A stretch of 64,000 bases of DNA from Desulfocapsa sp. (GTDB lineage Bacteria > Desulfobacterota > Desulfobulbia > Desulfobulbales > Desulfocapsaceae): the NCBI GenBank assembly GCA_022712895.1, contig JAFLJS010000021.1, positions 62,001-126,000 on the forward strand, in the 5' to 3' direction. The notes beneath the pieces are model-generated. The model was given only the letters and a program-made list of their open reading frames with translations, was not told the origin of the DNA and ran no database searches. Positions 47,842-56,679 of this stretch are shown piece by piece. Both the position numbers and the translations under genes were made by a program. Positions within the stretch are counted from its first letter, which is position 1; the number at the start of each line of letters is the position of its first letter.

Positions 47842-48492
47842 CTAATGTTCTGCCCGCATGGCCTCAACAGGCTGCATACGAGCAGCCATAACAGCAGGAT
47901 ACAAGACACCAATCAGACTTAATGTAATGCCGGTAAGCATTGCAATTGCCAGAGATCCTCCCATGGTCTGCCAGGGAATATGTGTCATACTGTCTGTACC
48001 AAAACGAATCCATGCACCGAGTAGTGCGACAATTCCTCCAAGTATTGCCCCGGAAACGGCACCAGCAAATCCCTGCATGGCCGCCTCAATAACAAAAATA
48101 CGCACAATAAATCGATCCAGTGCGCCGAGGCATTTCATGGTGCCTATTTCTCGAAAACGTTCAGTAACGGACATTAGCTGAGCATTGATAATACCAACCA
48201 CACAGACAAGAAGAGAAAGAATAACTATCCAGCGCTGCTTTGGAGATGCTGCAAGACTTGTTGCTCCGGGATTTATGTCGTATCCACAACGTATGAGGGT
48301 CTGGCACATATCCGGACCGCCATTCGTCAGTAAACTGTCGGCGATATCAATGGTAATCTGGCTGAATGCAAGAAATGATACAGCAAGGATGAGAGTCAGA
48401 GTGGTCACAAGAGAACGAAAAAAACGTGCCCTGATAGATTTGTATGCAATCTCTATGGATTTGCTTAATGGTAATACGACCAGACGACTCAT
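47842..48492 (-). CDS. short FtsX-like ABC permease
   Basis: The 216-residue protein has one N-terminal membrane segment (RSLVTTLTLILAVSFLAFSQ) and three C-terminal ones, with the FtsX coupling segment VTERFREIGTMKCLGALDRF and the end YPAVMAARMQPVEAMRAEH. The periplasmic domain between TM1 and TM2 is only about 60 residues, much shorter than in LolC or MacB, so this is a reduced permease. It is the first gene of the leftward operon with the ATPase and the giant M28-FtsX fusion, suggesting an asymmetric permease pair. Confidence 0.88.
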   Translation of the reverse strand: MSRLVVLPLSKSIEIAYKSIRARFFRSLVTTLTLILAVSFLAFSQITIDIADSLLTNGGPDMCQTLIRCGYDINPGATSLAASPKQRWIVILSLLVCVVGIINAQLMSVTERFREIGTMKCLGALDRFIVRIFVIEAAMQGFAGAVSGAILGGIVALLGAWIRFGTDSMTHIPWQTMGGSLAIAMLTGITLSLIGVLYPAVMAARMQPVEAMRAEH

Positions 48493-48565
48493 AATTTCCC
48501 GATGATGAAGTTATGTTTCTTTTTTAAAAAGAATATCTCTTCTGTCATTTTTTGCCAACGATTAT

Positions 48566-48683
48566 TAGTACCTTGTAAATTCTTTTCATGTATTTTCACC
48601 CATCAAGGGGGTATTTCACTGGGTGAAAAGAATTTGGTGAAGGTGCTTATACAGGCTTACTGCTCTTCACCGAGGATAATAGC
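48566..48683. repeat. family 2 repeat with a strong hairpin
   Basis: TTAGTACCTTGTAAATTCTT opens the copy. AATTCTTTTCA (48578-48588) and TTTTCACCC (48593-48601) can both pair with GGGTGAAAAGAATT (48621-48634), giving a hairpin around ATCAAGGGGGTATTTCACT. It lies after the 3' end of the deacetylase gene and before the FtsX gene and may end the glycan operon. Confidence 0.45.
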
Positions 48684-49469
48684 TTATTCAGTCATAGTCT
48701 GTAGAAGCTCTTGAAAAAGTATGGGCTGGAGTCTTGATTCTGTACGAATGGTGTATAGTAACAAATCAAGAAAATCAAAAGCAGTTTGGTTCATGCGCTG
48801 ATGATGAATCATAATGCCGCCAGTTCCTTCAGCGATTCCTTGTGATATTTCTGAGAGTAAATTGTGTAGACATTTTTCCGGATCTGTCTCTTTTCTGGTA
48901 TGCAGATCAATATTTACCTGAAAGTCGGACAGTCCGATGGGAGGAGCCGGTTTGGCATTTTTAGATCGTGAAACTGCGTGAAATTCGAGTTTTTGTAAGC
49001 CTTCAAGTGTGTCCTGGGAACAGCGATTCCACGGGGGGGTGAAAAAAGGGGAAAACTTTTCTCCAAGGATCTGTTTTAAGCGTTCTTTTCCCTTCTTGAG
49101 ATCAGCAACTTGATTTTTTGCTGATCGTGTAGAGCCAAATTCCTGCTTTTTACCAAGTATTTCATAGTTACGATGCAGCCAACCATGTTGATGCCAACAC
49201 CATTGAGAACTTGTCGGGCCTGTATCCTCAAGAAGTGTAATCAATCGATTTTCTGTAATCCAGGTGGGAACAACAGCCAGACAAAGAGGGATTTTGTGTT
49301 TGGTAAATAATTGAATCAGTTTTGAAAATTGTTGTCCCGGAATCCCGATATCGTCTGCCCTGAAAAAAATATGTGCACTGCCTGTTCCCTGGGCAAGTCC
49401 GTCTGCCACAGTTTTCTGTAACATCTGTTCCGTATTTTGCGGCAGGTTTTTATAGAGAGAGGATATCAT
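48684..49469 (-). CDS. polysaccharide deacetylase-like protein
   Basis: This is a NodB-homology fold protein: FFRADDIGIPGQQF carries the catalytic and metal Asp pair, WHQHGWLHRNYE the two histidines, FTPPWNRCSQ the motif 3 arginine region, and GGIMIHHQRM the late histidine motif. No signal peptide is present, so it may act in the cytoplasm on a nucleotide- or lipid-linked sugar, or on an N-acyl substrate. It is the last gene of the leftward glycan operon, with one base between its start and the upstream glycosyltransferase stop region. Confidence 0.8.
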   Translation of the reverse strand: MISSLYKNLPQNTEQMLQKTVADGLAQGTGSAHIFFRADDIGIPGQQFSKLIQLFTKHKIPLCLAVVPTWITENRLITLLEDTGPTSSQWCWHQHGWLHRNYEILGKKQEFGSTRSAKNQVADLKKGKERLKQILGEKFSPFFTPPWNRCSQDTLEGLQKLEFHAVSRSKNAKPAPPIGLSDFQVNIDLHTRKETDPEKCLHNLLSEISQGIAEGTGGIMIHHQRMNQTAFDFLDLLLYTIRTESRLQPILFQELLQTMTE

Positions 49470-49470
49470 G

Positions 49471-50631
49471 TTATTGTTGGTTCCAGAGTTTGATGTTGCT
49501 GATTAGTTCACAGCTTTTGACTGCACCATCCAGATCAACAGCATTCGATTTTTTTGAATGTGTCAGTTTCTCACAGATTAACTCCACAAGTTTTTCAGGG
49601 TTGAGGTCCGCTGTCTCAAGCAATGTGAAATCACAACAATCACTAAATGCTGCAACACGCATTCGTTGTTCGCGATTTTGAGTAAAAGGATGGAGCAATG
49701 CCGGAATGGATGCTTCAAGCAGGTTCATGCAGGTGTTGTATCCTGCCATGGAGATGGAGAGATCGGCAGCTTGTAACCAATCGGGGAAATTATCGCAAAA
49801 ACTGTGGATGTGAATATGGTCAGACTCGTATGCTTTTAGTTTGTCCTGTAGGGTAGGGGCGGAGTAGGGGCCTGTAAAAAGATGGAAATGAATCTGTTTA
49901 TTATTGTTGAGGAGCGTGGCTGCCGCAGCTGTAGCCTGCAGAAGCTCTGCTCCGACGTTACCGCCACCAATACTGGCAACAACTAGTTTGTCTTCTTTTG
50001 AGAGCTTTAGCTGTGGCCGGATACTGTTTTTTGTTTGTGTGTGCTTCGGAGTTACAAATCCCGTGTATTTTGTTGGGATCGTAATGGAATCTGTTGCTGA
50101 GAAGGTGTGATCAAGGGGGATATAATCAGGATCGGAATGGATGAGCAACCCGTCAAATGAGTTGTTTAAACTGTTCAATACTCGTGTTTCGTATTTTTCT
50201 TTGTCTTTTTTCTCCACCAGGATATCCCGTAGGCTACAGAGTCGCAGACAAGGTGAAAGCGTACCCATAGCAATGCCGGTAAAAATTGGAACCAGCTCAA
50301 AGCCAAAGGCCTTGCGTCCAAAGGGGAAGAGCTCTACCAGGAAGATATCGGGTTGAAAGTCTTTAAATAGATTGAGAAGTTGCTTTTTTCTTAGGATTTT
50401 GAGTTGTTCCAGATCCTGCTTTGCATCACACGGGATTAGTTTTGAGAAATTACTATCCATCATCAGACCTGGCAGCTGATGAAATGTTACATCTGTTTCA
50501 GGTAAATAAACATCCGGTCCGCCAAGGACCATAACAGTTTCGTGTTGAACCGCCAGAGCCTTACAGATTTCCAGGCTTCGGTGGAAGTGTCCTATTCCAA
50601 GGACGTGTTGGCAATAGCAGACGACTTTCAT
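49471..50631 (-). CDS. MurG/GT28-like glycosyltransferase, first paralogue
   Basis: A GT-B fold enzyme related to MurG: the N-terminal CQHVLGIGHFHRSLEICKAL glycine loop, the central VASIGGGNVGAELL and the C-terminal donor-binding SMAGYNTCMNLLEASIPALL followed by HPFTQNREQ. The ATG at 50631 is preferred to a TTG two codons upstream. It is clearly paralogous to the 53832-55028 gene (GLGHIRRSMAIASHL; MGGYNTICEIL) in the same operon. The donor and acceptor sugars are unknown. Confidence 0.85.
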   Translation of the reverse strand: MKVVCYCQHVLGIGHFHRSLEICKALAVQHETVMVLGGPDVYLPETDVTFHQLPGLMMDSNFSKLIPCDAKQDLEQLKILRKKQLLNLFKDFQPDIFLVELFPFGRKAFGFELVPIFTGIAMGTLSPCLRLCSLRDILVEKKDKEKYETRVLNSLNNSFDGLLIHSDPDYIPLDHTFSATDSITIPTKYTGFVTPKHTQTKNSIRPQLKLSKEDKLVVASIGGGNVGAELLQATAAAATLLNNNKQIHFHLFTGPYSAPTLQDKLKAYESDHIHIHSFCDNFPDWLQAADLSISMAGYNTCMNLLEASIPALLHPFTQNREQRMRVAAFSDCCDFTLLETADLNPEKLVELICEKLTHSKKSNAVDLDGAVKSCELISNIKLWNQQ

Positions 50632-50739
50632 AAGCAATAAATACGAATATCGAACAGGGAGCCACGCCAGCCTTGTTTACCTGAACGAGGGACAGCAGCA
50701 TTGTTTTTACTGTTGATTCGATCGTTGATGTTCATTTTT

Positions 50740-51384
50740 TTATCTTAAAAAATCGGGAAAAACGTTTATCGGGCCCAATGTCAGTTCTCTGTTTTTACTG
50801 TAAACAAGATGCATCTGTCGGTTCTGGATTATCTTTTTTTCGTCAGGCATAAACTTACGTCCAGCCAGGTGGTAAAGAATAGATTTAACAATCCCTTCAT
50901 GACAGACCAGCAGGATCTGTTCTCCAGGAAAACGATCTAAAATATTTTCTACAACCGGCAAGGCACGTTGTAACACTTCCAACCTACTTTCACCTCCAGG
51001 TGGGCAAAAATCCCAACCGGCTGCCACTTGCTTTGCCAGCTCTTCACCTTCATGCAACTCCGGGAAGGTCTTTCCTTCCCATTCACCCCAGGACTGTTCC
51101 CGTAATGCAGAGTCGAATTCCAGTGGAACATCCTCAATATATTGCTGGATAATGGCAACTGTTTCCTTGACCCGACTAAGATCACTACTGATAATCCGAT
51201 CAATGGAAACTGTAGCTAAGAATTTCCCCCATTGATGAACCTGTTTGGCACCATTTTCGGAAAGAGGAGAATCTTTATGTCCCTGAATGCGTTTGGCTTC
51301 ATTCCAGACGGTTTTGCCATGACGGAGTAGGGCAATTACTGTTTGCTTTTTACTGGTATCTGTGTGCTTAAGCAGGGTTCGCAT
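50740..51384 (-). CDS. histidine phosphatase superfamily protein
   Basis: The RHG motif appears as ALLRHGKTVWNEAKRIQGHK with DSPLSENGAKQVHQWG, ISSDLSRVKETVAII and the second histidine in ILLVCHEGIVKSILYHLAG. These belong to the phosphoglycerate mutase-like phosphatases (CobC, GpmB, sugar phosphatases). At 214 residues it is a phosphatase rather than a mutase in appearance. Its start overlaps the stop of the upstream GT4 gene by 17 bases, so it is a true member of the glycan operon and may remove phosphate from a sugar intermediate. Confidence 0.88.
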   Translation of the reverse strand: MRTLLKHTDTSKKQTVIALLRHGKTVWNEAKRIQGHKDSPLSENGAKQVHQWGKFLATVSIDRIISSDLSRVKETVAIIQQYIEDVPLEFDSALREQSWGEWEGKTFPELHEGEELAKQVAAGWDFCPPGGESRLEVLQRALPVVENILDRFPGEQILLVCHEGIVKSILYHLAGRKFMPDEKKIIQNRQMHLVYSKNRELTLGPINVFPDFLR

Positions 51385-52483
51385 ACTGTTTCAGGACTCT
51401 CTCAAATTGAAGATAGTTTTGGTGAAGATCGTGATTGCTGCGTACATGTTGTGCGGCGGCTTGTCCCATACTATTACGTTGTTCAGGAGAGTGCAGTAAC
51501 TGTTTTACTGCTGTGCAAAATTCCTCTTCCGCAAAGGGACGTGTGAGAATTGCAGTTGTGTTTGGTTTAACGACTTCGGGGATACCACCATTATTAAAGG
51601 CAACAACGGGAAGGCCACAGGATTGTGCTTCTAAGAACACCATGCCAAGAGATTCTCTGATCCCTGGAAAGGCAAAGATATCTCCACCTGAATAGAAACT
51701 TTGCATCTTTTCCCGTTTGATTTTCCCTGCAAAAATGACTTGTCCCGGAAGGTATGTGTCTGCTATTTTTGTTAAATGGTCTCGTTCACTGCCATCTCCG
51801 GCGATGATAAGTTTAAATGCTATGGACTCAGCAGCAAGAGCTGCCAATGTTTGTATCAGCCAACTCAAGCCTTCTGTTTTGACATCGGGGCGAAACATGG
51901 CTGCGCTGAGAATGACCGGAGTGTTTCCAACCTGCCACTGCTTTCGCATCTTTGCTCTTGCCTGTTTGTTAAATAGAAATTGTTCTGGGAAAATTCCGGG
52001 TTTAATGTAACTGAGTTGCTTGGCAGGTATAATCCTTTGTAGGTTTTTATGATCGTTACCACGGTTGGTGAAAAGGTGGTCTGCTTTGCGCAATGCGTGA
52101 CGGTTGAGGTAGAATCCGAGGGTGGTTTTAAGCTTGCGTCTTCGCTTGGTGGAGTAGATTCCCTGGAAAATTATGTAGGGGATCTTTTCGATTTTACAAA
52201 TCACAGGACCAAGTAAATCAGGAGATTTATAGTAGCAGTGGTAACTTAGCCAGATGTCTGGTTTGAAATTCCGAATGCGTTTTCGGGTAGCAAAATATTC
52301 CAGGGTGATTTGGGGGAAAAGCCAGGGTTTCCAAAAAATCCAGCGACTACGAAATTCACTGGCAATCATGACTTTATGGCCGCGTTGGGCCAGGAACTCA
52401 ACCAAACTGGTAGCAATGATAAGGTCGCCAGATGGATTTGGGTGGCCAATGGGTTTAAAGGGCGCGTAAAAGCAGATCTTCAT
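51368..52483 (-). CDS. GT4 glycosyltransferase
   Basis: A GT-B retaining glycosyltransferase of family 4: the N-terminal YAPFKPIGHPNPSGDLIIAT, the LSAAMFRPDVKTEGLSWLIQ middle, LIIAGDGSERDHLTKIAD and the EX7E-type donor site ESLGMVFLEAQSCGLPVVAF with NNGGIPEVV. It uses a nucleotide sugar to extend a polysaccharide or lipid-linked glycan. It overlaps the downstream phosphatase gene by 17 bases. Confidence 0.88.
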   Translation of the reverse strand: MKICFYAPFKPIGHPNPSGDLIIATSLVEFLAQRGHKVMIASEFRSRWIFWKPWLFPQITLEYFATRKRIRNFKPDIWLSYHCYYKSPDLLGPVICKIEKIPYIIFQGIYSTKRRRKLKTTLGFYLNRHALRKADHLFTNRGNDHKNLQRIIPAKQLSYIKPGIFPEQFLFNKQARAKMRKQWQVGNTPVILSAAMFRPDVKTEGLSWLIQTLAALAAESIAFKLIIAGDGSERDHLTKIADTYLPGQVIFAGKIKREKMQSFYSGGDIFAFPGIRESLGMVFLEAQSCGLPVVAFNNGGIPEVVKPNTTAILTRPFAEEEFCTAVKQLLHSPEQRNSMGQAAAQHVRSNHDLHQNYLQFERVLKQYANPA

Positions 52484-52590
52484 TAGTGCCTTATTGCTTT
52501 ACTGCTCGTGTTTTGTAGTTGCAAATTATCCGGTATAATTTCAATCGGTAGTGGATGTAATTACCAAGGTACTTATACCGTATCTCGGTG

Positions 52591-53835
52591 CTATGTTAAG
52601 TAGGGCGAGAAAATTTTTCCAAGCTGTGCCACAAGCGTACGGTTATTGAAGTTGTGACTGGTATGGTCGCGGCCCCCCTGGATAATTGATCTTCTGAGAT
52701 CCGTATCTGTTAATACTTTTTCTATGGCCTCGGCCATGATTATGGCATTTCCAGGTTCTATTGTAATGCCGCTTTTAGTATTCAGCAGGATTTCTGGAAC
52801 TGCTGAAACCGTTGTCGATAGTGCAGGGACTTCCATGGCCAGAGCTTCAACTAGTACGTTTGGAATACCATCCCGGTCCCCATTGGCGGCAATTTCACAG
52901 GCAAGCACGAAAAGGTCACTCTGTTCAAATTGCCTCAGCACTTCGGTATGGGTTCTGGTGCCGAGCCAGTGACAACAATCGGTAAGATCAAGGTTTTTGA
53001 TAAGTTGCAGGATTTTGTCCCGGTCATCACCGTCACCAATTAGGGTATGGTTGAATGTAAAGTTTTTGTCCTTGAGTATCCGTAATGCTCTGTAGAGAGT
53101 GGGGAGTCCTTTCTTCTCGGTGATCCGGGCCACTGTCAATATTGTATATGGTGCTGAGCAGGTGTTGTGATCTGTTTTAGGAGAGAATAATTTGAGATCA
53201 ATGCCATGATAAATACAGTGGATGGGAGTATCCAGCCCTTGTGCAATATCTTCAAGATAGCGCTTGTTATACTCGGTGCAGGTGATAACGAACTCGGCCA
53301 GTTTGATTTTCTCTCGTAGCTGCTTTGGGTTAGAAGTGTAAATATCTTTGGCATGAGCAGTAAAGCTGAACGGTTTTCCTGAAAGCAGGGAGGCAAACAT
53401 GGTAACCGAAGTCGGTGAGTGGGCAAAATGACCATGAAGATGGGATATCTCTGTGTTACCCAGCAGGTGCTTGTTGGTTAAAAAACCGGCCTGTAGCAAA
53501 TGCTTGAAGGTTGCAAGGTTACCGGTACGTTTATAACGTACATTTGCCAGTTGCAGGCCTTGCTGGAAAAGTTTCGGGCGTTTTACCGCGAGAAAGATAT
53601 TTGGCAATAAGAGGCGTGGAAATTCCAGTAACAATTCGGTTGGCAGATAATCCACCTTCGCCTGAATCTGCTTTACAGAATCGTGACAAAAAGATTCCCT
53701 GGGATGACGCATGGGAAAGAGCTGCATGCGGAAGCCAAGTTTTTCCAGCAGCAGAATTTCATTTGAAATAAATGTTTCAGAGATACGGGGATAGCCTTTG
53801 AGGATATAGGCAAGTGTTGAAGATACGGTGCTCAT
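52591..53835 (-). CDS. GT4 glycosyltransferase, colanic-acid-type
   Basis: A 414-residue GT4 enzyme: N-terminal ILKGYPRISETFISNEILLL, typical of exopolysaccharide transferases, the HLHGHFAHSPTSVTMFASLL and FTAHAKDIYTS region, TVARITEKKGLPTLYRAL, and DRDGIPNVLVEALAMEVPAL with STTVSAVPEIL at the donor site. Its ATG overlaps the stop of the upstream MurG-like gene by four bases (53832-53835). Confidence 0.9.
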   Translation of the reverse strand: MSTVSSTLAYILKGYPRISETFISNEILLLEKLGFRMQLFPMRHPRESFCHDSVKQIQAKVDYLPTELLLEFPRLLLPNIFLAVKRPKLFQQGLQLANVRYKRTGNLATFKHLLQAGFLTNKHLLGNTEISHLHGHFAHSPTSVTMFASLLSGKPFSFTAHAKDIYTSNPKQLREKIKLAEFVITCTEYNKRYLEDIAQGLDTPIHCIYHGIDLKLFSPKTDHNTCSAPYTILTVARITEKKGLPTLYRALRILKDKNFTFNHTLIGDGDDRDKILQLIKNLDLTDCCHWLGTRTHTEVLRQFEQSDLFVLACEIAANGDRDGIPNVLVEALAMEVPALSTTVSAVPEILLNTKSGITIEPGNAIIMAEAIEKVLTDTDLRRSIIQGGRDHTSHNFNNRTLVAQLGKIFSPYLT

Positions 53836-55028
53836 GAATTCTCTCTGAAATGTTCAACTCTGCTACGCATGGTATCGAGGCCGGAAAGTTCAAAGTCTGC
53901 CATCTTTTGCTGATAGCTTTTGCTGTTGTCGAGAATAGTAACAATCTTGTCGCGTAAAAGTTGGGCTGTAACCTCAGTCCAGGGGATATAGTCTATCAGG
54001 CCTTGCTCAGTTAATTTTTCTGCTCGAATCAACTGTTCTTTGCGTGGTGTTTCCCGTGGAATAATCAGTGCCGGGGTCTGTTGGCTGAGTATCTCACAAA
54101 TGGTATTGTATCCGCCCATGGAGATGACCAGGTCGGCAGCTCCGATTAACTGTTCCATCTCCGGCAGGAAGGGCATGGTTTTGATTCCACACTGCAATGC
54201 TCTTTTTCTGATTTTTGTGCGACTTGATTTTGGCATAAAAGGGCCAGTGATCATCAGTGTCTTGAAAGGGAGCGTGGTGGGAAAAAATTCGTGCATTGCC
54301 AGGTAGTGATCGAGAAGTTCGCAGCCGTCACCGCCACCACCAGCGGTGACAAGGATAAAGGTGTCATCATCTAGGATGCGATATCGTTTTCTGATTTTAC
54401 GGCGTACTTTTGGTGGCCAGTATTTTCGGGGAATATAACCCGTGAAACGGATTTTTGGCTCCAGTGATCTGGGTATATTGTATTCAGTGATGGGGTCATA
54501 AATCTCCCTGTTGCCGTAGACCCAGATTTCGTCATAGAGTGTTTCCAGGTATCCATACACATTTTTGGATTCCCAGTCCCTGCGAACAACTGGCGATTCG
54601 TCAAGGATGTCACGTAAGCCAAGGACAGTTTTAGTGGTCGGTAAGAATTCTCTGAACCATTGCAGAGTGGGGAGCACTTCGCGTTTTAGGCCAAGAGGTT
54701 CTTTGTCTACAATAAAGAGGTCGGGGCGAAAGGCTTCGGCTGTGGCTGCGATAATGTTTTTTCTGATGTGCAGTGCCTGCTCAGGATCAAGGCGAATAGA
54801 GAGGGAATGGTATTCGTCGTTGGTCTTCTTGATCATTCCGGGGATACGGACAAAATCCACCTGTTCGGGCAGGGTGTATCTTCCGGCAATAGGGGAGCCG
54901 GTGATAATAAGAATATTAACTTCCTTTCCGGAAAGGTGGCTGGCAATGGCCATGGAACGCCTGATGTGGCCCAATCCGTAGGTGTCATGGGAATACATGA
55001 GAACATTATAGATTGGTTTGTCAGACAT
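53832..55028 (-). CDS. MurG/GT28-like glycosyltransferase, second paralogue
   Basis: Another GT-B enzyme with MYSHDTYGLGHIRRSMAIAS at the N-terminus, VTAGGGGDGCELLDHYLAMH at the linker and SMGGYNTICEILSQQTPALI at the donor site, followed by IPRETPRKEQ. It is longer than the paralogue at 49471-50631 but shares the same layout. It sits upstream of the GT4 gene and below the acyltransferase, near the start of the leftward operon. Confidence 0.87.
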   Translation of the reverse strand: MSDKPIYNVLMYSHDTYGLGHIRRSMAIASHLSGKEVNILIITGSPIAGRYTLPEQVDFVRIPGMIKKTNDEYHSLSIRLDPEQALHIRKNIIAATAEAFRPDLFIVDKEPLGLKREVLPTLQWFREFLPTTKTVLGLRDILDESPVVRRDWESKNVYGYLETLYDEIWVYGNREIYDPITEYNIPRSLEPKIRFTGYIPRKYWPPKVRRKIRKRYRILDDDTFILVTAGGGGDGCELLDHYLAMHEFFPTTLPFKTLMITGPFMPKSSRTKIRKRALQCGIKTMPFLPEMEQLIGAADLVISMGGYNTICEILSQQTPALIIPRETPRKEQLIRAEKLTEQGLIDYIPWTEVTAQLLRDKIVTILDNSKSYQQKMADFELSGLDTMRSRVEHFRENS

Positions 55029-55073
55029 ATCGTCGGGTTGGTGTGTAATTTGGCTGAAGGCTATTGATGTTAG

Positions 55074-55649
55074 CTACAACTCTGTGTCTTGCAGCGTTTC
55101 CATATGAAGATAGTCTTTTAAGCTAAAACCTTCACCTGTAAACAGGTTTTTTATTTCCAGTGGAGACATCTTTTTTCTATCTGCAATCTTTCGGGCCGGA
55201 ACACCACCCCATACTTCATAGGCACCAGGATTTTTTGTTAATACCGATCCAGCTCCCAGCACAAAACCGTCAGGCAGAATAGAGGCTTGGTAGAGAACAA
55301 TGGCATTCTCATGAATCCACACATCGCTGCCGATATATTTATCCTGAAAGAAGACGCCATGTCTCTCCTGCACGGAAAGTAGCGGTTCTTGTCCCTGGTG
55401 ACAATGGTCGTGGGTATATATTCTTGCGCGGGCACCGATCATACACCATGGACCGATATGGATGGAGCCTGTGTTGTCAAGGATGGAAAAACGGCTGATA
55501 ACCACATTGGTTTCACTGCCAATGGTGTTGAAAACTGCGGGGGAAAAAATTAATTTACCCTTATTGATGTTAGAGTGAGGCCTCCTTCGGCAAGCTTTCA
55601 GGGAGGTTTCCAGTTCTTCTCTGGTCTGTGAGGCGCTACGAAATCGCAC
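55074..55649 (-). CDS. left-handed beta-helix acyltransferase
   Basis: The 191-residue protein has hexapeptide repeats between about residues 45 and 150 (GSETNVVISRFSILDN, IGPWCMIGARARIYTHDH, DVWIHENAIVLYQASILPDG, VLGAGSVLTKNPGAYEVWGG, VPARKI), the LbH fold of WbbJ/Maa-type acetyltransferases. It probably O-acetylates a sugar. The start appears to be a GTG at 55649, as no ATG precedes the repeats. It is the most upstream gene of the glycan operon. Confidence 0.87.
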   Translation of the reverse strand: MRFRSASQTREELETSLKACRRRPHSNINKGKLIFSPAVFNTIGSETNVVISRFSILDNTGSIHIGPWCMIGARARIYTHDHCHQGQEPLLSVQERHGVFFQDKYIGSDVWIHENAIVLYQASILPDGFVLGAGSVLTKNPGAYEVWGGVPARKIADRKKMSPLEIKNLFTGEGFSLKDYLHMETLQDTEL

Positions 55650-55854
55650 GGCTTAACTCTGGTAGGGTAGTAGTAGGTGCATCTGTGTTACCAGCTGGAG
55701 GAGTTGTTTTGCCGGGAAGGTGTGGAGGAGAGCTCTAACAGCAGGGATGAATGGTAAGTCGGGACAGGTATCTTGGTGTTACCGTTTACCATTTGAGTTT
55801 GTTGGGGCTCCAGAAGATCTTGTTTTTGTATTACAGCTTTCAGGAAGTAAGGCA

Positions 55855-56406
55855 CTAAAAACTCATTGTCAACTTGTTCGTGATAATAGTGATGTCTTCA
55901 ATGTCTGCATACCTGTTACTTTCGGTGAACAACTGGCCGGTATCCATATATCCAAAATGAACTTCATAAGCAAAGTTCCCCAAAAACTTATAGGCCATTC
56001 CCAGATCCAGTTCCCAGCCAAGGCGATCAGAATAGTCAAGACGTTCGTCACTACTTGTGTCCGTTAGTCCAATGGAACTGTGGAAAGTAATTGCAGATGT
56101 TGGGGAGTAAGCAGCTTTTAGAGCAATACCTTGGTAGCGATTAGTATTTGTGCTCGCAGTATTCGCATTTAAAAAATCGCTATCTCTGTTGAAAGCTGTA
56201 TCCATGGCACTGGAAAAAATGTACAGATTGTGAAAAGCAATGGTATCGTAAGAACTGTTTCTTTGAGAATCGGCAGAAGTACCATTGCTGAGTGTATACG
56301 CGTGTAGAGTATATCCTCCAGCTTGCAGTTCACCTCCGGCAGCTTGCGCATTTGCGGCAAGACAAAGAAGAAGAGCAGACAGGACTGTGAAGAAAAAGTT
56401 TTTCAT
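55855..56406 (-). CDS. small outer-membrane beta-barrel-like protein
   Basis: The N-terminus is a signal peptide (MKNFFFTVLSALLLCLAANA then QAA). The mature 160 residues show alternating strand patterns (YRQGIALKAAYSPTS-type, ITFHSSIGLTDTSS, LDLGMAYKFLGNFAYEVHFG) and end in TNKLTMSF, a terminal phenylalanine typical of barrels inserted by BamA. I do not recognise a specific family. It is a single gene downstream of no obvious partner, divergent from the FG-GAP gene. Confidence 0.78.
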   Translation of the reverse strand: MKNFFFTVLSALLLCLAANAQAAGGELQAGGYTLHAYTLSNGTSADSQRNSSYDTIAFHNLYIFSSAMDTAFNRDSDFLNANTASTNTNRYQGIALKAAYSPTSAITFHSSIGLTDTSSDERLDYSDRLGWELDLGMAYKFLGNFAYEVHFGYMDTGQLFTESNRYADIEDITIITNKLTMSF

Positions 56407-56679
56407 GATCTGATTTCGTTTACACTCTCGTTATAAGTAGTACAAAAAATTTAACTTACCTTTTAAGATATGTTTTTTAAGGGGGGAAGTCAAGGGGAAA
56501 GCCATGAAAACCTCCTTTTACCACCATGTGCCAGCATGGATAGGATTATCCACAGAGTCTGACAATTGGAGATTGCGATGAGCAGGGAAGTGTAATAAGT
56601 TGAAAGTTCTATTATTATAGGAGCAACTCCTGGTGTGCTTTTATCAAAAAAATAAATATATTCTTACAAGAGGCTGCTG

